Assembly (NCBI GenBank): GCA_938045805.1
Contig: CALIBL010000011.1
Coordinates: 124,001 to 188,000, forward strand
Source of the DNA: an uncultured Rubripirellula sp.
GTDB taxonomy: Bacteria; Planctomycetota; Planctomycetia; Pirellulales; Pirellulaceae
Direction: 5' to 3'
DNA: 64,000 bases
Positions within the stretch are counted from its first letter, which is position 1. Every line of letters starts with the position of its first letter. The notes below the pieces were generated by a model. That model did not search any database. It was not told the origin of the DNA and saw nothing but the letters and a program-made list of their open reading frames with translations. A program made the position numbers and the translations under genes. Shown in pieces: positions 47,221-57,637 of the stretch.

Positions 47221-49725
47221 CTACTCGTTTGTTACGGCTAATTTTTGCCAGCCGTTTTCATGCCAATGCTCGATCGTTTTCTTACTATTGGGGTGAAGAC
47301 GAATACGCAGAGCGTGATGTACATGTGTAGACAATGCAGTGATTTGACGACCCTTCAGTAAATTAGAAATCTGCAACTTGGAAAAGTCGCCCGAGCCGCT
47401 GAGAACACAAAGACTCGGAAGGCTCCAATCGATAAATGACTTGGTTTGTGCTGAAAATCGCCCGTGATGCGGAGCCATTACCAATCCCCGTTGTGTTTTT
47501 AAACGCCTGCGTGTTAGATCATGAATGCCTTCTGCATCAATGTCACCAGGGAGTACCACGCTATGACCACGAAAGGATATCTCGAGCACAAGACTCGACT
47601 CATTATCACTTTTGTAATGCGCGTTGGGTCCAGGGTGTAAGACATCTGCACCTTGGCCGATCTGTAAGCATTCACTCTCTGAGTGGACTGTAGTTATGAC
47701 CACGTTCAAGGACTGCGCCGTGCGGAATAATCGTGCAAGGTTTGCCGTAGGAAGGGTTCGGGTCGTGTGGGTTGTATAGATTTTCTTTACTTTGAAGCGT
47801 CCAAGAAGACTTTCTATTCCGTTGTAATGATCCGAGTCAGCATGGGAAATGAAGATTCCGTCAATCTTCGAAATGCCTAATTCCCACAAAGCATTGCAAG
47901 CAAGTTGGGACGCGGACCTAGATCGGCCTAAGCTTCCACAGTCATACAACCATGTTTTTTCATTTCCATCTTGGATAATGACACACGTACCGTGTCCAAC
48001 ATCAAGAAAAACAAAATCCATGGATTGGCTCCTATGATTTGGAGCCAAGTAAAGTAAGAGATGCGTGATATACCAGAATGCGATCGTGAACCTTTGGAGA
48101 TAAATCTTGAGAGAAGAGGTGACTCCAAAAACACTGGAGAACAACACAAGATAAAAAATGGCGACCGCAATATTAGACGGTTCTGGTAGCCAGAGATGCC
48201 CGTATTTTGTCGTTGAAGCTATCTCGATAATCCATCTAATAAGATCGATGCAAACATCACACGGAATGCTAACCATTTTCACAATTAAGACATGAGTCAT
48301 CGACGCAATTGGCAACATTAAGCTCAATAGCAATGCTGCGATGACCAGCGGACCGAGCAACACGTTTGTGATGATGCTGATGGGAGAGATGATTCTGAAG
48401 TGTAACCACAAAAAAGGTGTCATGATCAGGAAGAGGGTGACGCTTAAAAAAAGCGATGCGCTCAATGGCTTGACGATCCAGCGTTGAACCCAATTCAATT
48501 CTTGGGCCACACGAATCATTCTAGATTTTCCAATGGAGCTCCCGACCGCAGACACGGAACCCTTTTGTAATATGCTTGGATTGGAATTTAAAGAAACGAT
48601 CACACCCACCGCGAGAAACGATAGCTGCACTCCAATGTCGAATAGCAAAAAACAGTCCCATGTTAGAAATAACATTGCGCCGACTGCGAGCGAATTGATT
48701 GCATCATTTGCTCTGTAAATCCAGTTCGCAATGACCCAATTCATCAACATGATTGTCGCTCGGTTCACAGGAGCATTTAGACCCGTCAGCGAGCAGTAGA
48801 GTAAGCTCCCGAAAAGCATGGTGAGAAATTTTGCGCGTAACGGAACCCGAAATAGACCCAGCAAAAGATGGAGATGAATCATCACCAGTCCTAGGTGCAA
48901 GCCACTTACAGATAGAAGATGAGCGGTTCCCGTGACAATTAACTTTTCCCTTGTGTCGTCCGGAATCAAGTCACGGCGCCCTAAGGCCAAGGCTGCGGCG
49001 AATTCTGCATTTTCAGGTTTTAGGAATTGGAAATAAGTCTGAACTCCCGAAAGGGAAATAAACTGCAAGCGATTCCAAATCCAGAAATGAAGCTTTTGAT
49101 TGTGATCGAGTATCGTAATAGACGATTGGTCTTCGCATTGAACTTGTCCCGAGTATCCGCATCTCTCTAAGACACGCTTTCGATCAAATTCACCGGGATT
49201 GGTTGGGGTCGGATAGGATTTTGCCTTGCCTGCAATTCTGATGACGCTTCCCGCTTGAAGTGTTTTGATTTCGTCAAAGACGACGACTCTCAGCTTCCCG
49301 TCTATGGGAATAAAGGTTTGACCTAACCTTATTTTTTTGACTCGCAGATCAAACCGTGTGAGGGAACGATCTAGCGTGTCATGTTGGCGAGAAATTTGGA
49401 GGGAGAGCTTCACCGACCCAACGATCTGACCTTCAAATTCAGAGGCTTCTGATTTCTCACTTAAGAAAACTTTAAGGGGTGCCAGCTCGACTTGATGGCA
49501 TTTTAAGCTGTGGTAAGTCGCAAAAACTGGGAAGCATATCAATACACAGTGATAAAACGGTAACCGTTTTCGAGCTTTTGCTTTCGAATGAATCGTGCAC
49601 GCTGTAAAAACGGCCAAGCACAGCCAGAAAAGGAATCGTTGCCCTGACTCAATTCCTGGAAAATGAAATTCGACCAATGAATCAACTAGAACGCCACTCC
49701 CAGACAGCACTGCGAAAGGTAACAT
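47221..49725 (-). CDS. comEC: ComEC/Rec2-family DNA internalization protein with C-terminal metallo-beta-lactamase domain
   Basis: GTAHLLSVSGLHLGLVMIHLHLLL, GLNAPVNRATIML, MDFVFLDVGHGTCVIIQ, FISHADSDHYNGIESLL, VVLPGDIDAEG. ORF extends to 49830; ATG at 49725 (MLPFAVLSGSG) is plausible. Confidence 0.88.
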   Translation of the reverse strand: MLPFAVLSGSGVLVDSLVEFHFPGIESGQRFLFWLCLAVFTACTIHSKAKARKRLPFYHCVLICFPVFATYHSLKCHQVELAPLKVFLSEKSEASEFEGQIVGSVKLSLQISRQHDTLDRSLTRFDLRVKKIRLGQTFIPIDGKLRVVVFDEIKTLQAGSVIRIAGKAKSYPTPTNPGEFDRKRVLERCGYSGQVQCEDQSSITILDHNQKLHFWIWNRLQFISLSGVQTYFQFLKPENAEFAAALALGRRDLIPDDTREKLIVTGTAHLLSVSGLHLGLVMIHLHLLLGLFRVPLRAKFLTMLFGSLLYCSLTGLNAPVNRATIMLMNWVIANWIYRANDAINSLAVGAMLFLTWDCFLLFDIGVQLSFLAVGVIVSLNSNPSILQKGSVSAVGSSIGKSRMIRVAQELNWVQRWIVKPLSASLFLSVTLFLIMTPFLWLHFRIISPISIITNVLLGPLVIAALLLSLMLPIASMTHVLIVKMVSIPCDVCIDLIRWIIEIASTTKYGHLWLPEPSNIAVAIFYLVLFSSVFGVTSSLKIYLQRFTIAFWYITHLLLYLAPNHRSQSMDFVFLDVGHGTCVIIQDGNEKTWLYDCGSLGRSRSASQLACNALWELGISKIDGIFISHADSDHYNGIESLLGRFKVKKIYTTHTTRTLPTANLARLFRTAQSLNVVITTVHSESECLQIGQGADVLHPGPNAHYKSDNESSLVLEISFRGHSVVLPGDIDAEGIHDLTRRRLKTQRGLVMAPHHGRFSAQTKSFIDWSLPSLCVLSGSGDFSKLQISNLLKGRQITALSTHVHHALRIRLHPNSKKTIEHWHENGWQKLAVTNE

Positions 49726-49887
49726 GGGGTGACGCTGACTTCGCCATCTCACGGCATTAAGATTCAAACCGTATTTAACCGTTTGTTTCCTCAGTTCATG
49801 AAGTTGGATGATTGGACAGCAACAAAGCAATCGTTTTCGATCAGCGCAATCGGTTCAGAATCATCTGCTCAAACTCACAGGGTCATA

Positions 49888-52047
49888 ATGTTGTCACTTT
49901 TAAACATTTCCCGGCACGCTTTATTGTCAAGCATTTTCATAAACGGTTTAGTCTGCATTGTCGCGGCAGAAGATCAAAATAAGCAGGATGAAACTGAGGT
50001 GATGAAGTTAAGCTATCCGGAAACGAGAAAAGTAGATGTAGAGGATGACTATCATGGTCATTTAGTCAAAGATCCCTATCGCTGGCTTGAAGACACCGAA
50101 AGTGAAGAAACTCAACAATGGATAGTCAGGCAAAATGATCTGACGAACCAGTACTTAGAAAGCATTCCTGAACGATCCGAGATGCGCGATCGCCTCAAGG
50201 ATTTGTGGAATTATGAGCGGTTTGGAATCCCGATAAAACGAGGTGCTTCATATTTCTTTTCGCACAATGATGGATTGCAAAATCAAAGTATTTTGTATCG
50301 ATCAGACAGCCTCGCTGCTGATCGCGTCGCCGTGCTCAACCCCAATCAACTCAGCAATGATGGAACCGTTTCCTTAGCGGGATACGCCGCGTCAAAGGAT
50401 GGTCGATATCTTGCGTATGGTCTGGCCGATGGCGGAAGTGATTGGAGGACATGGAAAATCCGCGATGTATCTTCTGGCCGAGATCTTGATGATGTCGTCC
50501 AGTGGGTCAAATTCAGTGGCGTTGCTTGGACACCAGACGCGAGTGGTTTTTTCTACGGACGGTACGAGGAGCCAAAAGAAGGGCAAGAGCTTACTGGGAC
50601 AAACGACCATCAAAAGCTCTTTTTTCATCGACTGGGAGATCAGCAATCTGAAGATCAGCTGATCTATGAACGAACTGATGAGCCAAAATGGGGATTTTCA
50701 CCACAAGTGACGGACGATGGTCGCTATCTAATCTTGGAAAATTGGAAGGGTAGTGAGCCTCAGTCACAGATCTTCCTGAAGGATCTATCAAAGGATTCGT
50801 CAGTGGTGGAACCGCTGATCGTTGGATTTGATGCCGAATATGCGTTCGTCGGATCAGAAGGAGAGAAGCTATTTTTTCTTACTGACCACAATGCTCCCAA
50901 CCGACGTGTGATCTCGGTACAAGTTGGGGATGTAAAGCGAGATAGTTGGACGGAGGTGATTGGTGAGCGAAACGATGTTCTCGAGAGCGTGAACCTATTT
51001 GGCGACCGCTTCTATGCTCAGTGGCTAGTGAACGCTAGCGGTCGAATATCAGTCCATGATTTATCTGGTGAAGAAACAAGCGTCATTGCACTGCCCGGGC
51101 TTGGCACAATTTCCGGTTTTCGTGGTTCACAGGATTCTGAGGAAACGTTTTTTTCGTTTACGAATTACATCACACCGACGGCCATTTACCGGGTGGATCT
51201 AAAGACACAGAAAACCGAATTGTGGCGACAACCCAAGGTGAAGATCGACTCAGATTTGTTCGTGACGGAACAGGTTTTTACCGAGAGTAAAGATGGAACT
51301 AAAGTTCCCATGATCATAACCCGACGGAAAGATCTTGAGCTTGATGGATCAAACCGGACCCTTCTTTACGGGTATGGCGGGTTCAATATTTCCATCACTC
51401 CATCATTTTCGCCCGCAACTGCGGCTTGGGTGGAGGCTGGTGGGGTTTATGCCGTGGCAAATCTGAGGGGTGGTGGGGAATTTGGCAGGGAGTGGCATGA
51501 AGCTGGAATGCGTCATAACAAGCAAAATGTTTTCGACGACTGTATCGCGAGTGCTGAGCATTTGATCGAACAGGGTTACACCTCGAGTCACCTGCTAGCA
51601 CTCCAGGGTCGTAGCAATGGTGGTTTGTTGGTGGGAGCAGTAATGACGCAAAGACCTGATCTCTTCGGGGCATGCCTTCCCGCGGTGGGTGTGATGGACA
51701 TGCTTCGATATCAAAAATTTACGATCGGCTGGGCGTGGGTCGCCGAGTATGGCAGTAGTGATGAAGCGGATCAGATTGAGAATTTACTGAGTTACTCGCC
51801 CTTACATAATCTGAAACCGGGTACGTGTTACCCGGCGACACTTGTTACCACGGCAGAACGCGATGATCGGGTGGTGCCGGGGCACAGTTTCAAATTCGCT
51901 GCTGCTTTGCAGGAATCACAATCTTGTTCTCAACCTGTACTGATTAGGGTCGAGACAAGAGCCGGGCATGGCGCGGGTACGCCGACCAGCAAAAAAATCG
52001 AAGAGTATGCTGATTTGTGGTCGTTTTTAATGGCTACTCTTAAGTAA
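49888..52047 (+). CDS. Prolyl oligopeptidase (S9A)
   Basis: YPETRKVDVEDDYHGHLVKDPYRWLEDTESEET, LALQGRSNGGLLVGAVMTQRPDLFGA (catalytic Ser), ERDDRVVPGHSFKF, ETRAGHGAGTPTSKK. ATG at 49888 precedes a signal peptide. Confidence 0.95.
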   Translation: MLSLLNISRHALLSSIFINGLVCIVAAEDQNKQDETEVMKLSYPETRKVDVEDDYHGHLVKDPYRWLEDTESEETQQWIVRQNDLTNQYLESIPERSEMRDRLKDLWNYERFGIPIKRGASYFFSHNDGLQNQSILYRSDSLAADRVAVLNPNQLSNDGTVSLAGYAASKDGRYLAYGLADGGSDWRTWKIRDVSSGRDLDDVVQWVKFSGVAWTPDASGFFYGRYEEPKEGQELTGTNDHQKLFFHRLGDQQSEDQLIYERTDEPKWGFSPQVTDDGRYLILENWKGSEPQSQIFLKDLSKDSSVVEPLIVGFDAEYAFVGSEGEKLFFLTDHNAPNRRVISVQVGDVKRDSWTEVIGERNDVLESVNLFGDRFYAQWLVNASGRISVHDLSGEETSVIALPGLGTISGFRGSQDSEETFFSFTNYITPTAIYRVDLKTQKTELWRQPKVKIDSDLFVTEQVFTESKDGTKVPMIITRRKDLELDGSNRTLLYGYGGFNISITPSFSPATAAWVEAGGVYAVANLRGGGEFGREWHEAGMRHNKQNVFDDCIASAEHLIEQGYTSSHLLALQGRSNGGLLVGAVMTQRPDLFGACLPAVGVMDMLRYQKFTIGWAWVAEYGSSDEADQIENLLSYSPLHNLKPGTCYPATLVTTAERDDRVVPGHSFKFAAALQESQSCSQPVLIRVETRAGHGAGTPTSKKIEEYADLWSFLMATLK

Positions 52048-52149
52048 GCAGCCGCAACTATTATTTTCAGCTTGATCCTGCCAAAGATGGATCTTATTCA
52101 CGCTTCGATACCGGTAGTTTAAGTTACGAACGACAAGCCTACAGCACTT

Positions 52150-52932
52150 ATGTTTTTACAAGAGCCTGACACCAATCCCTATGATCTGCAGTTCCAGGTT
52201 TTCGGATTTCCTATTCGAGTGAGTTGGACCTTTTGGGTTGCAGCGATCGTGATTGGGTACGACCTCGCGATGGGTCTCGATATCTTACTGGGTGAGCAGA
52301 GCCTTGGGGTGTTAACACTGCTTGCAATTTGGGGAATCTGTATTCTGATTTCGATCACGATCCATGAGTTAGGGCACGCCTTGGCCTTTCGAAAATACGG
52401 AATCGAATCGAGGATCGTTTTGTATTTCATGGGTGGAATGGCCATTCCAACTCGATCTGTTGGGGTGCGAGGAGGTTTAGAACCAAAACAGGCGATGTGG
52501 GTTGCAATCGCAGGCCCAATGGCTCAGCTCGCCTCAGCAGTTGCTTTGGTTTTACTGATTTCGGCAGCTTCGTACGCCGCGCCCGTTCCATGGCCACTCA
52601 ACCAACTCAAACTATTCGAAAAGATGGCTGACGGTCGGCCGATTGATAGTGTTGGTCTCCTTGCGGTTGCAATGATGTACATTCGGCCAAGTATCTATTG
52701 GGCGATCTTGAATTTGATACCGGTTTGGCCTCTTGATGGCGGTCGCTTCATCCAAGCTCTGATTCAGCTGTTCGGTGGCACCGTATTAACCGCCATGAAA
52801 GTCGGTGTGGCTGCATCTGCTCTGGTCGCAGTTTTTGCTTTTCAAAACAAACAAGAGTTCCTAGCATTCATGTTTTTGATCTTAGGATGGAACAACTTTC
52901 AGGCATGGAAGCAGCTGGAACAGAGGTATTAA
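52150..52932 (+). CDS. Site-2 protease family (M50) membrane metalloprotease
   Basis: SITIHELGHALAFRKYGI (HExxH), NLIPVWPLDGGRFIQAL. Confidence 0.92.
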   Translation: MFLQEPDTNPYDLQFQVFGFPIRVSWTFWVAAIVIGYDLAMGLDILLGEQSLGVLTLLAIWGICILISITIHELGHALAFRKYGIESRIVLYFMGGMAIPTRSVGVRGGLEPKQAMWVAIAGPMAQLASAVALVLLISAASYAAPVPWPLNQLKLFEKMADGRPIDSVGLLAVAMMYIRPSIYWAILNLIPVWPLDGGRFIQALIQLFGGTVLTAMKVGVAASALVAVFAFQNKQEFLAFMFLILGWNNFQAWKQLEQRY

Positions 52933-53276
52933 GCACGCAGCTTTTGAATACTTTGTTTGATGTTTTCGCGTCGTGAAGACGATCAATATCAGAAGGAAGA
53001 AGCTTGGAAGGCCATCATTCACTTGGTCGCCTACCAAAAAAATTTTTCCTTGCAACCACTTTTTTTAGAAAAAGATGTTGCGGAATCTCTAGAAGCGCGT
53101 AAAGTTACGCGAAGTTTGTAACGGTTTTGAGGAGGAAGCAGGACCGATGCCTTGCATCAAAGCTTCATCTTCTTAACCACCAATGACGATTGGTGAGCCG
53201 TGGCCGGTGGCTTTTAAAGCGGCGCTTTTCAAGTCACGAGGACTCGCCAACGTATCTTTTCTCAGCGGAGGAAAAC

Positions 53277-53531
53277 GTGGCCAAGAAAAAAGCGAAGAAG
53301 AAAGTAGCAAAGAAGGCTACCAAGAAGAAGGCAGTCAAGAAGGCAGCTAAAAAAGCTACTAAAAAAGCAGCTAAAAAAGCTACCAAGAAAAAGGCTGCTA
53401 AGAAAGCAACCAAAAAAGTTGCTAAGAAGAAAGCTACCAAGAAAAAGGCAGCTAAAAAAGCTACTAAAAAGGCAGCTAAAAAAGCAACCAAGAAGCGTGC
53501 TACTAAAAAAGCAGCTAAAAAGCGTCGTTAA
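53277..53531 (+). CDS. Histone H1-like Lys/Ala-rich repeat protein
   Basis: GTG at 53277 preceded by GGAGG; VAKKKAKKKVAKKATKKKAVKKAAKK...KKRATKKAAKKRR, almost entirely K/A/T. Confidence 0.8.
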   Translation: MAKKKAKKKVAKKATKKKAVKKAAKKATKKAAKKATKKKAAKKATKKVAKKKATKKKAAKKATKKAAKKATKKRATKKAAKKRR

Positions 53532-53575
53532 AATCGTCCCGAGGACGCATTTTGCGATCCGAATGACCATCAAAG

Positions 53576-53610
53576 ACCAAGCTAGAGATTATCTCCGGCT
53601 TGGTTTTTTT
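53576..53610 (+). terminator. Rho-independent terminator downstream of the H1-like gene
   Basis: ACCAAGC...GAGA-TTA-TCTC...GCTTGGT stem followed by a T-tract. Confidence 0.8.
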
Positions 53611-53625
53611 TATGCTTAATCAATT

Positions 53626-54705
53626 CTATAAAACGGGAAGTGAACCCTGATTTGGCCTCGCAGAGACTTGTGCAGCAATCTGCCTGACCACCGCTTTGGC
53701 AACGCCTTCCAGCGGAGCCCGTGCTCGCTCGTCGTTCGTAATCACTTGGTCCAATTTACCTTCGTCTCCCGCAGTCCGAAGTGAGATGTCAATAGGCAAG
53801 CAGCCAAGGAACGGAACATCCGATTGTTCGGCTTTGTCTCTAGCTCCACCACGACCAAAAATGTCGTAGGTCTTGCCACAATCCGGACACAGGAAACCAC
53901 TCATGTTCTCAACCATCCCTAGAAGCGGGATTTTTACTTTTTTGAACATGCTGATTGCCTTTATCGCATCCAGCAACGCGACTTCCTGAGGCGTGCACAC
54001 AACAACAGCACCTGCAAGTGGAATTGCCTGAGAGATTGTCAGAGCAATATCTCCCGTACCGGGTGGCATATCGATGATTAAATAATCCAGTTCACCCCAG
54101 TTGGTATCACCCAAGAACTGATTAATCGATCCGTGCAACATTGGGCCTCGCCAGATCACTGCCTGATCCGGTTCCACAAGAAAACCCATCGACATGACTG
54201 GCATATCGCTGTGCGAGTGGATGGGTTCTATCTTTTTGTTCGCATTGACTGCTGGTCGACCAGATAAACCCAGGAGCTGGGGAATACTTGGTCCATAAAC
54301 GTCCGCATCCAACAACCCAACTTTGGACCCTAATCTCTGCAGGGTTACAGCCAGACTCGCGGCTACCGTACTTTTTCCAACACCTCCCTTGCCGCTTCCG
54401 ACCGCAATCACGCTTTTGGCGCGAAGAGCAATCTGGCCGAGTCGGACGGGAGGTCGATCGTGAACGGTGAGCGTGATGTTGGTTTTTATACCGGGGGCTG
54501 CGGCGACGACTTTTGACTCAATTGCATCGAGAAAATCTTCTTTGATGGGCATTGAGTGTGTACTTAGCGAGAGCTCAATGTTGACATTTTCCCCTTGAAC
54601 TTCGATGGCTCGGATTTGTCCCATGCTCTCGATGGGGCGACCAGTTTCTGGGTCTGGGTGGGTACCGATTGCTTTACGGATCGTGTCAGCGATGGAATTG
54701 GACAT
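53626..54705 (-). CDS. Mrp/NBP35-family Fe-S carrier P-loop ATPase
   Basis: VGSGKGGVGKSTVAASLAVTLQRLG, DADVYGPSIPQLLG, LIIDMPPGTGDIALTISQ, ENMSGFLCPDCGKTYDIFGRGGA. Confidence 0.95.
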   Translation of the reverse strand: MSNSIADTIRKAIGTHPDPETGRPIESMGQIRAIEVQGENVNIELSLSTHSMPIKEDFLDAIESKVVAAAPGIKTNITLTVHDRPPVRLGQIALRAKSVIAVGSGKGGVGKSTVAASLAVTLQRLGSKVGLLDADVYGPSIPQLLGLSGRPAVNANKKIEPIHSHSDMPVMSMGFLVEPDQAVIWRGPMLHGSINQFLGDTNWGELDYLIIDMPPGTGDIALTISQAIPLAGAVVVCTPQEVALLDAIKAISMFKKVKIPLLGMVENMSGFLCPDCGKTYDIFGRGGARDKAEQSDVPFLGCLPIDISLRTAGDEGKLDQVITNDERARAPLEGVAKAVVRQIAAQVSARPNQGSLPVL

Positions 54706-54850
54706 TGGGTTTGGTAGGGTCTGTCAGGAGGTACAAAGAACGGGTTTGACGGTCGATTTTCCACTGTACAAAGGATTCTAGCCATCAGACCTGCCGGCGA
54801 AATGCTTGATCGGATTGCCGGAGTTGCTGTGATCTATCGTAGTCTACGAA

Positions 54851-55270
54851 TCAGAACACTCTTGCGAAGTATCCATCGAGAATTGTCTTACATCGAAGGA
54901 TATCTTCGGGCTGTTCTAGAAAACCACCGATATTGAATTCACTCAACACCAATCGGCGACTGAGTGATAGGCGATTGCAAGCGATCAGCCAAAGTTGGTC
55001 AGACAGAGAGTTTGATTGTTGAGTCAAGATATCGAGCGAAGCGACAAAATTGGAGGTGCCGACTTCCACTAGAAAGATAGTCGGCTGGTTTGGGGCGGGG
55101 CTGTGCAAATCGATTTGCCGATGCACCTGATCAATAATCGTATCGACATTTGGGCCGAACAGGTCGTGATGGAATCGACGCACGCAGTTCGTCCATCTTT
55201 CTCCCGTTTCGAGCACGACCCAGCGAATGGACTTTCGTTGCTGACCGACGGTTTCAATCTTGAAGCTCAT
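54851..55270 (-). CDS. Hypothetical protein translationally coupled to the upstream regulator
   Basis: MSFKIETVGQQRKSIRWVVLETGERWTNCVRRFHHD...; ATG at 55270 overlaps the 3' end of the upstream ORF by 17 nt. Confidence 0.6.
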   Translation of the reverse strand: MSFKIETVGQQRKSIRWVVLETGERWTNCVRRFHHDLFGPNVDTIIDQVHRQIDLHSPAPNQPTIFLVEVGTSNFVASLDILTQQSNSLSDQLWLIACNRLSLSRRLVLSEFNIGGFLEQPEDILRCKTILDGYFARVF

Positions 55271-56693
55271 CCGTTTTCTTGCCCACCTGGAGACACTTGG
55301 TTTCCTTTTGCTCGAGTTTCCGAAGAAGCCTCGATCGGGAGATGCCCAAAATCCTCGCTGCTTCGGCACGGTTATTGTTAGACGAAATCATTGCTTCGTC
55401 CAACAGTGAATCTTCATACTGTTGAATCAATTGATCGAGCGAGCGCGTCTGCTTACGGGGATGGGGCAGAGGAGGGCGGTAGGATCGAATACTGAGGGGA
55501 AGGTGTTCTACTTGAAGCGATTCACCCGTCGCCTGTTGGCATGCATGATTCATTGCCTCTTGTAATTCCAAAAAATTGTTGGGCCACGGATAGTTCACTA
55601 ATGAATCAAGCGCGGGCCGGCTGATGTGTTCAGCCGCGGTTTTGTGCTGTGTCGCATAACGCCCTAACAATGCCGTCGCGATCGCATGTAGATCCTCGAC
55701 ACGACTTGAGAGCTGCGTACATGGAATTTGAATCGTATCTATCAAGTCGCTTATCTGACTACAAAGCATGCTTCTCTTCAGGTTTTCCCCAGATTCGCTC
55801 TGAAGCTGCTGCTCCTTATTGATGATGTGAGGTGAAAATCCAGCAACCGCTAGGAGACGTACTTGTTCCGGATAGCTCTCCAGAATGGTCAAGAGCTGTC
55901 GCTGTGCTGCGATGGACATGCGATCAATCTGCTTGCACAGTAAAGATCCACGAGACGTATCTGAATCGTTGAGATGATTCAGAAGTGGCGTCAGAGCTGC
56001 AGTGAGTAGTTCAGGATCCAGTAATGGTCCATCTAATTGGATCAGCGGTTCGCCCGGAGCCGATCGGTGGTGGATGTGCAGAGCCAATAGGTCTGCACCG
56101 CCTCCTTTGGGCTGAAAGAGCCCCACATGGGTCCGAACAGAACAAGCGACATCTACTTTTCTACGGATTCGCCTAGCTGCTAATGATGTACCAGCGAGCA
56201 GAGCGAGGGACAGTCCTGAGTTTTTTTGTCGCCAGAGATCGAGCCGTTGGCGTGTTGCGACAGCATCCTGTACGTCAGATTCAGTCTGGCGATCGTCGAA
56301 CTCGCCAGCAATGCCCAAGGTGAATCCGGTTTCTGGTGATCCAACACGAACGTACCGCGCCTCTCGAATTGCAGCCCGCAGCCCATTAATCGGGGGCGGA
56401 TGAATTTTCAGAGTTGCGGTGCCTCGGCGTCGAAAACCCGGGGGTGGGGAAAGGCTCGCAGCGATGAGGTCTTCTGGGCAAGCCGAGACAGATGTACCCG
56501 CTTTCGACTTTCGGCCGATCAACGTTTCACCGTCCACGCCAAGCCAGTCTGCGCATCCCCCTGAGATGAAAACAAGTTCATCGGTGTGGCTAATGCACCA
56601 CACAATTGCATCGGACGACTCGAGTAGGCGAGTGAGGCGACGAATCTTCGTGCTTGATGACATGGTTCGGACTATCTGCCCTGTCCGCCGCAA
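55254..56693 (-). CDS. PAS-containing NtrC-like regulator with degenerate AAA+ region and C-terminal Fis-type HTH
   Basis: PAS-like IVWCISHTDELVFISGGCADWLGVDGETLIGR; NtrC-like PRALDSLVNYPWPNNFLELQEAMNHACQ; Fis HTH LDEAMISSNNNRAEAARILGISRSRLLRKLEQ; no Walker A or GAFTGA seen. A start at the next Met (about 56663) is also possible. Confidence 0.75.
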   Translation of the reverse strand: MRRTGQIVRTMSSSTKIRRLTRLLESSDAIVWCISHTDELVFISGGCADWLGVDGETLIGRKSKAGTSVSACPEDLIAASLSPPPGFRRRGTATLKIHPPPINGLRAAIREARYVRVGSPETGFTLGIAGEFDDRQTESDVQDAVATRQRLDLWRQKNSGLSLALLAGTSLAARRIRRKVDVACSVRTHVGLFQPKGGGADLLALHIHHRSAPGEPLIQLDGPLLDPELLTAALTPLLNHLNDSDTSRGSLLCKQIDRMSIAAQRQLLTILESYPEQVRLLAVAGFSPHIINKEQQLQSESGENLKRSMLCSQISDLIDTIQIPCTQLSSRVEDLHAIATALLGRYATQHKTAAEHISRPALDSLVNYPWPNNFLELQEAMNHACQQATGESLQVEHLPLSIRSYRPPLPHPRKQTRSLDQLIQQYEDSLLDEAMISSNNNRAEAARILGISRSRLLRKLEQKETKCLQVGKKTDELQD

Positions 56694-56844
56694 GGTCTCA
56701 GTTCATTACCACAAGAACCAGAAAGGCTATTGGTAATGAAAAGGACCTTACCATCCTGAAACCACCGAAAATGGTGCGACGGTATTTCAAGCCTGGTTTA
56801 GATTGGGAGCTGTTGATCTCCGCAAAAAACCATGGCAAGAGCGT

Positions 56845-57168
56845 TTAAAACACGTCGAGCATGAAGTGGTGCCCGCTATGGAACCTTCGATTGCTCGGGT
56901 AAAAGTTATGCCACTTTTTGTTGTAAACAGGGATTCTCATCTCCGCAGGATAGCGATGGTAGAGACTATCGTTGCTACGGAAATACTCCTGTCCGTAGAA
57001 GTTCTGGGGGTAGTAAACGTACGGGTAGTGATAGAAACGGTTCCAATCACGAAAATCGGCTTGTCCTCCCCAGGCACGACCATAAGCTTTCTGCTCTGCG
57101 GTCGCCGATTCAGTCCCCACTGAGTAGCTGCAAAGCAGTACAGCGGCAATCAATAGATGACGTAACAT
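56845..57168 (-). CDS. Small secreted Tyr/Phe/His-rich hypothetical protein
   Basis: Signal peptide MLRHLLIAAVLLCSYSVGTESATA, then aromatic-rich mature part (FYHYPYVYYPQNFYGQEYF). Confidence 0.55.
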   Translation of the reverse strand: MLRHLLIAAVLLCSYSVGTESATAEQKAYGRAWGGQADFRDWNRFYHYPYVYYPQNFYGQEYFRSNDSLYHRYPAEMRIPVYNKKWHNFYPSNRRFHSGHHFMLDVF

Positions 57169-57637
57169 TCAGACGTCCCCCCTCGAGACGGTCGATCCCA
57201 CTCTGTAGCGGCAACGACGAGAATTGTGTTCTGCTGATGGGCCTTCAAGTTGAGCAGACTCTTTGCGGGGAGTTTTCTCAACAATCTCGGCGATTTCGAG
57301 CCGGTCTGACAGGATGTGATCACACCTGTTGCAAACCAATGCAAACTCGATCTACCGTCACTATCGGCATTCTCATTAGGAGCGGTTTAGTCGTTCGTGA
57401 GTGCTTTTCCAGCTAATTCTCAACCGGTTTCCGAGCCGAAACCAGTCCAATGTAGGTTTCTTTTCTCAATACGCCTGACAGAAAACCTTCTCACCAAACC
57501 ATCTCAGAGCCTATGATGGGGGCCCATGGATGCAAAAAGAATGTATTGGACGTAAAAAAATCACGTGTGAGCCGATTCATCCACTTAGCAGTCCATCGCA
57601 AATCCATCAGGAAATCCTCTTTCGTGTGTGCCCTCGT

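Noticed and set aside
53090-53120. Palindrome CGCGTAA-AG-TTACGCG as a possible regulator site
   Set aside because: Only 7 bp with a 2-nt spacer; too short to support a specific call without recurrence elsewhere.
53234-53573. Two minus-strand ORFs rich in Phe/Leu/Ala/Ser opposite the H1-like gene
   Set aside because: Antisense translations of AAG/GCT repeats (hydrophobic by codon complement); no independent start or SD support.
56803-57123. 106-aa + ORF overlapping 56845-57168
   Set aside because: The minus-strand ORF has a convincing signal peptide and aromatic-rich secreted composition; the + ORF does not resemble a protein.
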